The notes under the pieces were generated by a model. It was not told the origin of the DNA. It searched no databases and saw only the letters and a list, made by a program, of their open reading frames with translations. This document shows, one piece after another, positions 55,062 through 63,377 of a stretch of 64,000 bases of DNA. The stretch covers positions 62,001-126,000 of the forward strand of contig NZ_MVID01000011.1 in assembly GCF_002086815.1 (NCBI RefSeq), in the 5' to 3' direction. This DNA comes from Mycolicibacterium parafortuitum. Its GTDB lineage: Bacteria > Actinomycetota > Actinomycetes > Mycobacteriales > Mycobacteriaceae. A program made the translations under genes and the position numbers. Within the stretch, counting starts at the first letter, position 1, and each line of letters starts with the position of its first letter.

Positions 55062-56218
55062 CCGAATTTCTCGCGACCGGGACGCTGCCCGACCACTACG
55101 CGGAGCTCGCCAAGACGGTGCGGGACTTCGCTCAGAGCGTCGTCGCGCCCGTCGCGGCCAAACACGACGAGGAACATTCGTTTCCGTACGAAGTCGTTTC
55201 CGGCATGGCCGATATGGGCCTGTTCGGGCTGCCGTTCCCCGAGGAGTACGGCGGCATGGGCGGAGACTACTTCGCGCTGTGCCTGGCGCTCGAAGAACTT
55301 GGCAAGGTCGACCAGAGTGTGGCGATCACGCTGGAGGCCGGTGTCTCCCTCGGGGCGATGCCGGTGTACCGGTTCGGCTCCGAGGACCAGAAGCAGGAAT
55401 GGCTGCCGCTGCTCGCCAGCGGCAAGGCGCTCGGCGCGTTCGGTCTGACTGAGGCGGGCGGCGGCAGTGACGCGGGCGCGACGAAGACCACCGCCAAACT
55501 CGACGACGGCCACTGGGTTATCAATGGCAGCAAGCAGTTCATCACCAACTCCGGCACCGACATCACCAAACTGGTCACCGTCACCGCGGTCACCGGCGAG
55601 AACAACGGCAAGAAGGAGATCTCGTCGATCCTGGTGCCGGTCCCGACCCCCGGCTTCACCGCCGAGCCGGCCTACAACAAGGTGGGCTGGAACGCGTCGG
55701 ACACCCATCCGCTGAGCTTCGACGACGTCCGAGTTCCCGAGCAGAACCTGCTCGGTGAGCGTGGCCGCGGCTACGCGAACTTCCTGCGGATCCTCGACGA
55801 GGGCCGGATCGCGATCGCGGCGCTGTCGGTCGGTGCCGCGCAGGGCTGTGTGGACGAAAGCGTCAAGTACGCCAAGGAACGTGAGGCCTTCGGCCGCCCG
55901 ATCGGCAGCAACCAGGCGATCGCGTTCAAGATCGCCCGGATGGAGGCCCGGGCCCACGTCGCGCGCGCCGCGTACTACGACGCGGCCGCACTGCTGTTGT
56001 CGGGCAAGCCGTTCAAGAAGCAGGCCGCGATCGCCAAGATGGTCGCCAGCGAGGCCGCGATGGACAACGCCCGTGACGCCACCCAGATCTTCGGCGGCTA
56101 CGGTTTCATGAACGAGTACTCGGTGGCCCGGCACTACCGCGATTCGAAGATCCTCGAAATCGGCGAGGGCACAACGGAAGTGCAGTTGCTGCTGATCGGA
56201 CGGGAGCTCGGGCTGTGA
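55058..56218 (+). CDS. fadE19: Acyl-CoA dehydrogenase (isovaleryl-CoA dehydrogenase-like)
   Basis: 386 aa from ATG 55058, overlapping the accA1 stop. Acyl-CoA dehydrogenase signatures: [29 protein letters not shown], the helix [20 protein letters not shown] (Glu248 at the catalytic-base position used by isovaleryl-CoA dehydrogenase) and [12 protein letters not shown], with a Glu also at the MCAD-type position. It oxidises a short branched acyl-CoA with FAD, feeding the carboxylase. The next gene overlaps by GTGA. Confidence 0.94.
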   Translation: MTEFLATGTLPDHYAELAKTVRDFAQSVVAPVAAKHDEEHSFPYEVVSGMADMGLFGLPFPEEYGGMGGDYFALCLALEELGKVDQSVAITLEAGVSLGAMPVYRFGSEDQKQEWLPLLASGKALGAFGLTEAGGGSDAGATKTTAKLDDGHWVINGSKQFITNSGTDITKLVTVTAVTGENNGKKEISSILVPVPTPGFTAEPAYNKVGWNASDTHPLSFDDVRVPEQNLLGERGRGYANFLRILDEGRIAIAALSVGAAQGCVDESVKYAKEREAFGRPIGSNQAIAFKIARMEARAHVARAAYYDAAALLLSGKPFKKQAAIAKMVASEAAMDNARDATQIFGGYGFMNEYSVARHYRDSKILEIGEGTTEVQLLLIGRELGL

Positions 56219-56730
56219 GCGCAGCGGACGATCGAGGCGACGCACCGAAGAAGATCGTCGTCCAGCGAGGGCTGTGGTTCGAGGAGTTCGAGACCGGCGT
56301 GCTCTATCAGCACCGGCCCGGACGCACCATCACCGAGGCCGACAACGTGTTGTTCACGACGCTGACGATGAACACCCAGGCGCTGCACCTCGATGCCGCG
56401 TTCTCGGATGCGTTGCCGCCGTTCCACCAGCGGCTGGTCAACTCGATGTTCACGCTGTCGACGCTGGTCGGCCTGTCGGTCGCGCAACTGACCCAGGGCA
56501 CGATCGTCGGCAACCTCGGGTTCGGTGAGGTGGCCTTTCCGAAGCCTCTGTTCCACGGCGACACGCTGTACGCCGAGACCGAGGTCACCGACAAGCGGGA
56601 ATCCAAGAGCCGCCCGGGGGAGGGGATCGTCACCTTCAGCCACGTCGGGCGCAACCAGCATGGCGATATCGTGGCGACGGCATCGCGGAAGACCATGGTG
56701 CGCAAGCGACCCGAAGGAGATGCGCAGTGA
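56215..56730 (+). CDS. MaoC-family hydratase (Rv2499c type)
   Basis: 171 aa from GTG 56215, which overlaps the fadE19 stop (GTGA). Hot-dog fold MaoC features: FEEFETGVLYQHRPGRTITEADNV... (Asp/Asn and following helix), HLDAAFSDALPP, LGFGEVAFPKPLFHGDTLYA. It probably hydrates methylglutaconyl-CoA or a mesaconyl-type CoA in the leucine/itaconate route; this follows from operon position. Stop and citE start overlap as GTGA. Confidence 0.9.
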   Translation: MSAADDRGDAPKKIVVQRGLWFEEFETGVLYQHRPGRTITEADNVLFTTLTMNTQALHLDAAFSDALPPFHQRLVNSMFTLSTLVGLSVAQLTQGTIVGNLGFGEVAFPKPLFHGDTLYAETEVTDKRESKSRPGEGIVTFSHVGRNQHGDIVATASRKTMVRKRPEGDAQ

Positions 56731-57530
56731 CCCTGGCGCCTGGGACGGCGTGGCTGTTCTGCCCCGCGGACCGACCGGAACGATTCGAGAAGGCCGCCGC
56801 GGCTGCCGATATCGTGATCCTCGACCTGGAGGACGGGGTGGCGGCCAAGGACCGGCCGGCGGCCCGCGAGGCGTTGGTGAACACCCCACTGGATCCGCAG
56901 CGGACCGTGGTGCGGGTCAACCCCACCGGCACCGCCGATCACGAACCCGACCTGGAGGCCGTCTCCCGCACCGCGTACACCACGGTGATGCTGGCCAAAA
57001 CCGAAGCGCCCGAACAGGTCAGCGCGTTGGCGCCGTTGGACGTGATCGTGCTGATCGAGACGCCGCTGGGGGCGCTGAACGTCGTCGAGCTGGCCCGGGT
57101 GGACAACGCGTACGCGCTGATGTGGGGCGCCGAGGACCTGTTCGCCGCGCTCGGCGGGACGGCGAACCGCTACCCGGATGGCTCCTACCGCGAGGTCGCC
57201 CGCCATGTCCGGTCCCAGACGCTGCTGGCCGCCAAGGCCTACGGGCGGGTCGCGCTGGATTCGGTGTTCCTCGACATCAAGAATCTCGACGGGTTGCGCG
57301 CCGAGGTCGACGACGCGGTCGCCGTCGGCTTCGACGGCAAGGTCGCGATCCACCCGACGCAGACCGCGGTGATCCGGGGCGGCTACACACCGACCGAGAA
57401 GGAAGCGGACTGGGCGCGACGGGTGCTGGCCGCGGCGCGGACCGAACGCGGCGTGTTCCAGTTCGAAGGCCAGATGGTCGACATGCCGGTGCTACGGCGT
57501 GCCGAGAGGATCGTCGCGCTGGCGCCCTAG
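56727..57530 (+). CDS. citE: CitE-family acyl-CoA lyase (Rv2498c type)
   Basis: 267 aa from GTG 56727. HpcH/HpaI aldolase fold: WLFCPADRPERFEKA, ILDLEDGVAAKDR, VIVLIETPLGALN, LMWGAEDLFAALGG and KVAIHPTQ. It stands alone without CitD/CitF, so it is not citrate lyase. The M. tuberculosis orthologue is a bifunctional HMG-CoA/citramalyl-CoA lyase of leucine and itaconate breakdown (literature). It ends the operon: leucine to acetyl-CoA/acetoacetate, or citramalyl-CoA to acetyl-CoA and pyruvate. Confidence 0.93.
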   Translation: MTLAPGTAWLFCPADRPERFEKAAAAADIVILDLEDGVAAKDRPAAREALVNTPLDPQRTVVRVNPTGTADHEPDLEAVSRTAYTTVMLAKTEAPEQVSALAPLDVIVLIETPLGALNVVELARVDNAYALMWGAEDLFAALGGTANRYPDGSYREVARHVRSQTLLAAKAYGRVALDSVFLDIKNLDGLRAEVDDAVAVGFDGKVAIHPTQTAVIRGGYTPTEKEADWARRVLAAARTERGVFQFEGQMVDMPVLRRAERIVALAP

Positions 57531-57532
57531 GT

Positions 57533-58285
57533 CTACTTCCGCTTGGCTGCGGCCAGCCGCGCCGCGAACTCGGGCGATTCGATCGACGTCGCCTGCGGGA
57601 CGATCTCGATGTCGACCGCGAGGCGGTGCTGCTCCAGGTCGTCGGTGCCCGGATGGGCGGTGGCGCGCATCGAGGCCTTCGTGGCCACCACGACGTCGCG
57701 AGGCGCACCGGCGGGCCCGGCGGCCAGCTCGCGCGCACGGGCGACCGGGTCGTCGGCCACTTCGAGGGCGAGTCCGTGGCGGACGGCGGCCTCGGCGTCA
57801 AACCGCATCCCGAACAGCAACGCGGCGCGGGCCGCCTGCGGGCCGGTGATCCGCTGCAGCATCCAGGTCGCGCCGCCGCCGGGATGGATGCCCAGTTTCT
57901 GGAAGCGCGGGTCGAACATCGCATGGGGCCCGGCGATCCGCACATCGGCCGCCAGCGCCAGATTGAGCCCAGCGCCGACGGCGGCACCGTTGACCGCCGC
58001 GATCGTCGGAAGGCTGCACTGCGCGACGGCCAGGAAGCCGTCGTAGATCACCCGCAGACCGTCCTCGGTCGCCGCGCCCAGTGCGGTCAGGTCGGCACCG
58101 GCGCAGAACGCCTTGCCCGCCCCCGTGACGATCACCGCGTGCACGCCCGGGTCGGCCTCGGCGGCGCTGACGGCGGCCCGCAACGCGGCCGAGATCTCCG
58201 CGGTCACGGCGTTGCGCCGGTCGGGATCGTTGATGGTGATGACGGCGACGCGGTCGGTGACCTGCATCAGTACCAGTTCGGACAC
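57533..58285 (-). CDS. Enoyl-CoA hydratase/isomerase family protein
   Basis: 250 aa from GTG 58285, giving [20 protein letters not shown]; the longer frame overlaps the upstream gene. Crotonase motifs: [49 protein letters not shown] and [20 protein letters not shown]. It is 5 bp downstream of the acyl-ACP thioesterase gene on the same strand, so they are co-transcribed. It is convergent with citE. The substrate is unknown. Confidence 0.9.
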   Translation of the reverse strand: MSELVLMQVTDRVAVITINDPDRRNAVTAEISAALRAAVSAAEADPGVHAVIVTGAGKAFCAGADLTALGAATEDGLRVIYDGFLAVAQCSLPTIAAVNGAAVGAGLNLALAADVRIAGPHAMFDPRFQKLGIHPGGGATWMLQRITGPQAARAALLFGMRFDAEAAVRHGLALEVADDPVARARELAAGPAGAPRDVVVATKASMRATAHPGTDDLEQHRLAVDIEIVPQATSIESPEFAARLAAAKRK

Positions 58286-58290
58286 GGGGC

Positions 58291-59067
58291 TCAGCCTAAC
58301 GACAGCGTGCGCAGCACAGCAGCGGCCCGCACCTCGCCGTCGACGGTCAACGCGATGTCGACGCGGGGTGCGTCGTCGCGGCGGCGCCACGCGATGACGA
58401 CGTCCTCGCCGTACTTGATCGGCTTGCGGTATTCGACCACGGTCCGGTACGGCGCGGTGCCGATGTCGGGAACGCGGGCGGCCACCTCGTGGATCGCGTG
58501 CCAGTACGCGGTGTTGGTGACGTGCTCGAAAAGGTCGATGTCGGTGCGCCGCAGGGCGAACGGCGTCGTCTGGTCGGCGTCGGTCAGGTTGTCCAGCCAC
58601 GGCCGCCACTTGAGCCGATGCTGGTCGGTGGTACTGGAGAACCGTTCGATCAGCGAGTCGGTGGCCCGTTGCGGCGTCAGGGTTTTCGCATTGATCGCGA
58701 TCCAGAACCCCTCGGTCTCGATGCGCCCGCCGTCGCTGCCGACGAGGTCGACGCGCATCGTGCACCACCGCGTCGACAGCGCCGAGCACCAGCGGCTGAA
58801 CGTGATCTCGTTGGGGAACTCGATCGGTTCGATCACGTCGATGACGGTGCGCTGCACCAGCCAGTGCGGGTGCGCCTCGGCCTCGCCGGCGTCGACGAGG
58901 TTCTCCGCGCCGACTTCTTGGATGTAGCGCGCGACGCCGTCGAGGCGAAGCGTCAGGTCGCTGCCGATGTCGCCGGTCGCGACCCGCCACGCGGTGCGGT
59001 AGACGTAGCCGGAGTCCGGTTGCACGACCTGTCGCTGGTCGAGTGGGCCGTCCGGGCTGGTGGGCAT
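58291..59067 (-). CDS. Acyl-ACP thioesterase family protein (FatA-like, Rv2001-like)
   Basis: 258 aa with two hot-dog repeats typical of acyl-[ACP] thioesterases: [39 protein letters not shown] and, in the second, [22 protein letters not shown]. It should release free fatty acid from acyl carriers. A TAGGCT -10 box (59075-59080, minus strand) ends 7 nt before the ATG (leaderless). It is coupled to the crotonase gene downstream. Confidence 0.88.
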   Translation of the reverse strand: MPTSPDGPLDQRQVVQPDSGYVYRTAWRVATGDIGSDLTLRLDGVARYIQEVGAENLVDAGEAEAHPHWLVQRTVIDVIEPIEFPNEITFSRWCSALSTRWCTMRVDLVGSDGGRIETEGFWIAINAKTLTPQRATDSLIERFSSTTDQHRLKWRPWLDNLTDADQTTPFALRRTDIDLFEHVTNTAYWHAIHEVAARVPDIGTAPYRTVVEYRKPIKYGEDVVIAWRRRDDAPRVDIALTVDGEVRAAAVLRTLSLG

Positions 59068-59098
59068 CGAGGCCAGCCTACGGGCGGGGCTAGGCCGC

Positions 59099-59153
59099 GA
59101 GTCTGAACCTGTGCGCGACTTTCCGGCCGGATCTCGCCAACGAGTTCAGAATC
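59099..59153. repeat. Palindromic intergenic element downstream of the NTF2-like gene
   Basis: GAGTCTGAAC (59099-59108) pairs with GTTCAGAATC (59144-59153) with one mismatch around a 35-nt loop. It may terminate the NTF2-like gene transcript. It looks like the dispersed palindromic elements at 34759 and 45337 in size and placement. Confidence 0.45.
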
Positions 59154-59159
59154 GGCGGG

Positions 59160-59567
59160 TCAGAACTCGCCCCAGCCGCCCTGCACCATCGTCTGGAACC
59201 TCCACGCGCCGCCCGATTTCACCAACAGATCGCCGTAGCGCACCTGGTGGCTGAACTCGCCCGCGGTGATGGTGGCGTCGGTGATGACGAACACCAGGTT
59301 CTCGTTGATGAAGTGCGGTGTGCGCACCGACTCCATCGACACGTCGCCGGCGTCGCCGAGTTGTTCGGTCATCTGCGCGACGAACTTGGCTCGGTCACAG
59401 GATGCGGCGTAGCCGTCGGTGACCTCGTTGAGCGGGAACATCGCCTGATCGGCCATCGCCTCGATGTCTTTGGCGACCGCCAGCGCGTCGTAGTTCGCGA
59501 ACCAGGACATCACCTCCTCGACGTCAGCGGCGGACGGGGTGAAGGCGGCCTGGGCAGGTAGCGACAT
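59160..59567 (-). CDS. NTF2-like (SnoaL/DUF4440-type) protein
   Basis: 135 aa from ATG 59567 with AGAGG 8 nt upstream; the longer frame crosses the operator. The cone-shaped NTF2-like pattern is seen: VEEVMSWFANYDALAVAKDI at the start and QVRYGDLLVKSGGAWRFQTM at the end. Such proteins are small ligand-binding or isomerase domains. It is divergent from a TetR gene with a four-arm GTAC operator between them, so it is probably repressed by that TetR. Confidence 0.82.
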   Translation of the reverse strand: MSLPAQAAFTPSAADVEEVMSWFANYDALAVAKDIEAMADQAMFPLNEVTDGYAASCDRAKFVAQMTEQLGDAGDVSMESVRTPHFINENLVFVITDATITAGEFSHQVRYGDLLVKSGGAWRFQTMVQGGWGEF

Positions 59568-59589
59568 CGTCGATCCTCTCGATCTGATT

Positions 59590-59618
59590 CCGTACAACGT
59601 ACGGTGTACAACGTACGG
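59590..59618. promoter_or_regulatory. Four-arm GTAC operator between NTF2-like and TetR genes
   Basis: CCGTACaacGTACGG is followed at once by tGTACaacGTACGG, giving four GTAC arms spaced by 3 bp over 29 bp. This fits two overlapping TetR dimer sites. It lies between the divergent starts at 59567 and 59659. Confidence 0.8.
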
Positions 59619-59658
59619 GAAAATTGTCGACTCGGCCAGGTCCATTACGATCGGCCGG

Positions 59659-60441
59659 ATGAGCCCGCCTTCCGTGCCGGAACGCAGCAGCGCCGGGGAC
59701 CCGGCACGCACGCTGGAGTTGCTCTGGCGCGCATCCGGTGAGCCGCGCACCGGCCGGGGGCCGAAACAGCGGACCAGCGTCGACTCGGTCGTGGCCGCCG
59801 GGATCGAGATCGCAGACGCCGACGGGCTGTCGGCGGTGACCATCCGCGCCGTCGCGGCCAAGCTCCGGATCGCGCCGATGGCCACCTACACCTACGTTCC
59901 CGGCAAGGCCGAACTCTTCGACCTGATGCTCGACACGGTCTACGCCCAGATGCCGCGCGCGGACCTGTCGGGAATGCAATGGCGGGACAGGGTTTCGGTC
60001 ATCGCCGCGGAGAATCGCGCGATGTTCGACGCGCATCCGTGGGTCGCGCACCTGGCGACCACGCGGCCGCCGCTCGGTCCCGGGATGGCCGCGAAGTACG
60101 AACACGAGCTGCGCGCGTTCGACGGTCTCGGACTCAGCGATCTCGACATGGACTCCGCGCTGACGTTCGTGCTCGGCTTCGTCACCTCGGTGGCCCGCAT
60201 CGCCATCGACACCCGAAATGCGCAGGCCGACAGCGGCATCAGCGACCAGGCGTGGTGGGAGCGGGCGGAACCCCTGCTGGCCGAGGTGTTCGACGCCGAG
60301 AAGTTCCCGCTCGCGGCACGGGTGGGGGCGGCCGCAGGCCACGCACACGACAGCGCTTACAGCGCGGATCACGCGTTCACGTTCGGTCTGGCCCGGGTGC
60401 TCGACGGCCTGCAACCCGTGATCGACCGCGCAGCGCGATGA
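59659..60441 (+). CDS. TetR-family regulator with TetR_C-type effector domain
   Basis: 260 aa from ATG 59659. HTH: VDSVVAAGIEIADADGLSAV followed by RAVAAKLRIAPMATYTYVPG. The C-terminal domain (HPWVAHLATTRPPLGPGMA, HAFTFGLARVLDGL) resembles the TetR_C_1 family of antibiotic/drug-responsive repressors. A TACGAT -10 box (59646-59651) ends 7 nt before the ATG (leaderless). The 29-bp GTAC operator is 41 bp upstream. It probably autoregulates and represses the NTF2-like gene. Confidence 0.9.
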   Translation: MSPPSVPERSSAGDPARTLELLWRASGEPRTGRGPKQRTSVDSVVAAGIEIADADGLSAVTIRAVAAKLRIAPMATYTYVPGKAELFDLMLDTVYAQMPRADLSGMQWRDRVSVIAAENRAMFDAHPWVAHLATTRPPLGPGMAAKYEHELRAFDGLGLSDLDMDSALTFVLGFVTSVARIAIDTRNAQADSGISDQAWWERAEPLLAEVFDAEKFPLAARVGAAAGHAHDSAYSADHAFTFGLARVLDGLQPVIDRAAR

Positions 60442-60494
60442 GGTAAGCGGGCGCCCAGCGGGTACAGGGCAGAGCAGTCGAGGGAAGGACATTC

Positions 60495-61355
60495 ATGACT
60501 GCGATCACCGCCTACCGTGGCCCGCTGCGCACCACCGATCTCTACGTCGACGACACCGGGGGACAAGGACGCCCCGTCGTGCTGATCCACGGCTGGCCAC
60601 TGCACAGCGGATCTTGGGCGGCTCAGGTGGACGTGCTGCACGGCGCGGGCTACCGCGTCGTCACCTACGACCGGCGCGGCTTCGGGCGCAGTGACAAACC
60701 GTTGGTCGGCTACACCTACGAGAGCCTGTCCGACGACCTGTCGGCGCTGCTGGAGGAACTCGACCTGCGCGACGTGACGCTGGTCGGGTATTCGATGGGC
60801 GGCGGTGAGGTGGCCGCCTATTGCGCGCGCAAAGGGGTCGAGCGGATCCGCAGCGCGGTGTTCGCGGCGTCGGTCACGCCGTTCATGTCGACGCGTAAGG
60901 ACAATCCGGACGGCCCGCTGGGCGCGACGGACGCGGCGAAGATGGCGGCGGCGCTGACCGCGAACCAGGACGCGTTCTACGAGCAGTTGATGACCGACGT
61001 CTATTCCGTCGACGGCGAACTCAAGGTCGACGAGGAACAGCGGCAGGAGGCGCTGCGGATGTGCGGCGACGCAAGCAAGGTGGCGGCGCTGGCGTGTATG
61101 GCCGCGTTCGGCGGCACCGACTTCCGTGAAGACCTGCCCAAGGTCACCGTGCCGAGCCTGGTCGTCCACGGCGACCGCGACACGACGGTGCCGTTCGAGG
61201 GCTCCGGAAAACGCACGCACGAGGCGCTTCCGGACAGCCGGCTGCACGTGATCGCCGGAGGACCGCACGGCATCCCGGCCACCCATGCCGGCGAGTTCAA
61301 CGAGGTGCTGCTGAAATTCCTCGCCGAGGACTTCGGTAAGCAACAGCTGGTCTGA
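60495..61355 (+). CDS. Alpha/beta hydrolase, non-heme chloroperoxidase type
   Basis: 286 aa with GAGGGAAGG before ATG 60495. Cofactor-free haloperoxidase/esterase motifs: VVLIHGWPLHSGSW, YDRRGFGRSDKP, nucleophile Ser100 in VGYSMGGGE, Asp in VVHGDRDTTVPFE and His in AGGPHGIPATH. Family members act as esterases/perhydrolases; halogenation is a side reaction in vitro. Cytosolic, no signal peptide. It follows the TetR gene by 53 bp. Confidence 0.9.
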   Translation: MTAITAYRGPLRTTDLYVDDTGGQGRPVVLIHGWPLHSGSWAAQVDVLHGAGYRVVTYDRRGFGRSDKPLVGYTYESLSDDLSALLEELDLRDVTLVGYSMGGGEVAAYCARKGVERIRSAVFAASVTPFMSTRKDNPDGPLGATDAAKMAAALTANQDAFYEQLMTDVYSVDGELKVDEEQRQEALRMCGDASKVAALACMAAFGGTDFREDLPKVTVPSLVVHGDRDTTVPFEGSGKRTHEALPDSRLHVIAGGPHGIPATHAGEFNEVLLKFLAEDFGKQQLV

Positions 61356-61361
61356 CCCGGC

Positions 61362-61378
61362 TTCCGGAATTTCCGGAA
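61362..61378. promoter_or_regulatory. Twin TTCCGGAA palindromes
   Basis: TTCCGGAA at 61362-61369 and 61371-61378, two perfect 8-bp palindromes one base apart, lie between the hydrolase stop and the secreted protein start. They could be an operator pair or a weak terminator. Confidence 0.35.
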
Positions 61379-61460
61379 TCGTCAGAGGTGTTGCTGGGTT
61401 TGAGTTACATTGACCCCGACGCGGGACGTCCTCAACGCTGCGGAACGAGTCGGGGGGTTC

Positions 61461-63200
61461 ATGGTGGGTAACAGGCTGCCGCAATCAGGCACTGCTCCAC
61501 GACAATTCAGATCAAGCGCACCGTCGGCACCACTGCGCGGCAGACATGCCGCCACCTGGCTGACCGCGTGGGCGCTGACCATCGGGCTCGGCATGGCATT
61601 GCTGAGCGGTGCGGCCGTGGCCGCGGCCGACACCGAATCCGGCGGCTCGACGGGGGACACCGCCAGCGTCGGCTCGAGCGGCGCCGATGGCGCGGATCGG
61701 GCGGGTACCGACTCCGGCAGTGAGTCCGTCACCGGTCACCGGCAGTCGCGCAAAGCCGCAGAGGGCACGCTGCTGCGGCAGTCCTCGCCGGGCCGTGGCG
61801 CGGAACCGGCAGCCGACGACAGCGCAGACAGTGACGACACCGACGTCACCGACGACAGCGACGTCACTGACGTCAGTGACGACGACCCCTCCGACTCCGG
61901 CGATTCCACCGAGGTGACCCCGGTCGACGAGGTCGTGGTGGCAGATCCCGAGGTGACCGACGACGTCGTCGAGGTCGTGGAGAACGGCGCACCTGCGGCC
62001 CCGGTCGCCTCCGGGGGTGCGACACCGCGTGCCGGTCCGGCCACCGCGGCCCCCGACGCTCGTCCCGACGGCGCTGTCGCCGGCGCGCAGTCGCCGAACT
62101 CGTGGTGGGACACGCTGATCCGCGACCTCACGTACACCTTCTTCAACAAGGCGCCGACTCTGTCGCCCACCGACAACGTCGAGGTCGCCCCGGGCGTTTT
62201 CACCGGGAAACTCAACGGCCAGAGCAACAACGGGCTGACGCTGAGCTACAGCATCAAGGAGCAGCCGAAGCTCGGCACCCTGATCATCGACCAGGAGACC
62301 GGCACCTACACCTACACCTTCGACCCGGCGGACTTCGACGAGGACACCACGGATTCGTTCGTCATCGGCGCGGACAACGGCGAGGAGGCCCGCCGTCCCG
62401 GTCTGTTCGGGATCGTGCAGCTCGTCATGCACAACATCGCGATCGGCCTCGGACTGTCCCAGCGTGACACCACCGAATCCACCTTCAGCGTGACCGCGAG
62501 GAAGGTCGAAGAGGAGATCGAGGTTGCCGTTCGCGGAACGGGCTTCTACGGCAACGTGTCCAACAAGAAGTACTGGGCGGAACAGAATTACGCCGACAAC
62601 TGCATGCTGATGTCGATTCTGATGATCGAAAGCCAGTTCACCGGGATACTGCCGACCCGGGCCCTCGAAGAGGCGATCGTCGCGCAGGCGAAGTTCACGC
62701 CCAGCGTCGTCGATCCGTCCAAGATGATGTACCTCGGGGACGGCAACGAGGATGGGGTCAAGTCCGAGGATGCGGTCGCGCTGCTGCAGATCCGTGGCAA
62801 CGACGCGGCGCTGAAGTACTTTCCCAACAAAGACGACGATGCCACCTTCTACGACGGCCTGGACGCGCTCGATTTCGTGAGCAAATGGCTCCTGGGTGGC
62901 AACGGCGTGATCGCCGGAGTGAACAACCAGACGATCTGGGACGCCACCGACAACGAGGGGACCCCGGGGGCCGACCGCATCAACGCCAACCACGGCGTGG
63001 TCGTGATCGCGGTGGACACCCACAACGGCAAGGTCTATCTCAACGATCCGGGGGTCTCCGGAGGCAAGGGCCTGGTGGTACCCCTGGGGGCCTTCATGTG
63101 GGCGTGGCAGAGCGAATCGTTCGAAACGATCGCGGTCGAGCGTCCGCTGACGCAGACCGGGTACGCCGCGCACAGTGACCAGCTGATCCTGGTCGCCTGA
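61461..63200 (+). CDS. Secreted multidomain protein with VCBS-like and C39-like peptidase domains
   Basis: 579 aa from ATG 61461 (the frame opens earlier, at 61410, without a ribosome site). A signal sequence (TAWALTIGLGMALLSGAAVA, cut near AAA/DTE) precedes an acidic Ser/Asp-rich linker of about 140 residues. A cadherin/VCBS-like domain follows (VAPGVFTGKLNGQSNNGLTL, about 235-325). The C-terminal papain-like/C39-like domain has Cys381 (YADNCMLMSILM), His511 (INANHGVVVI) and Asn528/Asp529 (VYLNDPG). It is probably a secreted cysteine peptidase or peptide-binding enzyme; the substrate is unknown. It ends 7 bp from the convergent tRNA-Arg. Confidence 0.82.
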   Translation: MVGNRLPQSGTAPRQFRSSAPSAPLRGRHAATWLTAWALTIGLGMALLSGAAVAAADTESGGSTGDTASVGSSGADGADRAGTDSGSESVTGHRQSRKAAEGTLLRQSSPGRGAEPAADDSADSDDTDVTDDSDVTDVSDDDPSDSGDSTEVTPVDEVVVADPEVTDDVVEVVENGAPAAPVASGGATPRAGPATAAPDARPDGAVAGAQSPNSWWDTLIRDLTYTFFNKAPTLSPTDNVEVAPGVFTGKLNGQSNNGLTLSYSIKEQPKLGTLIIDQETGTYTYTFDPADFDEDTTDSFVIGADNGEEARRPGLFGIVQLVMHNIAIGLGLSQRDTTESTFSVTARKVEEEIEVAVRGTGFYGNVSNKKYWAEQNYADNCMLMSILMIESQFTGILPTRALEEAIVAQAKFTPSVVDPSKMMYLGDGNEDGVKSEDAVALLQIRGNDAALKYFPNKDDDATFYDGLDALDFVSKWLLGGNGVIAGVNNQTIWDATDNEGTPGADRINANHGVVVIAVDTHNGKVYLNDPGVSGGKGLVVPLGAFMWAWQSESFETIAVERPLTQTGYAAHSDQLILVA

Positions 63201-63207
63201 CCAAAAG

Positions 63208-63280
<73 letters not shown>

Positions 63281-63364
63281 AACGCCGGGGAAGTCTATCG
63301 CGTGGCGGGAGCCGGTCTGGTCGGCAACGGCGCTTAAAGCCACTCCTGTCACAAACGTGCCGAC

Positions 63365-63370
63365 TAGTTT
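63365..63370 (+). promoter_or_regulatory. -10 box of a leaderless promoter (WS/DGAT gene)
   Basis: TAGTTT fits TANNNT and ends 7 nt before ATG 63378; no Shine-Dalgarno is seen. Confidence 0.5.
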
Positions 63371-63377
63371 GGTGCAC

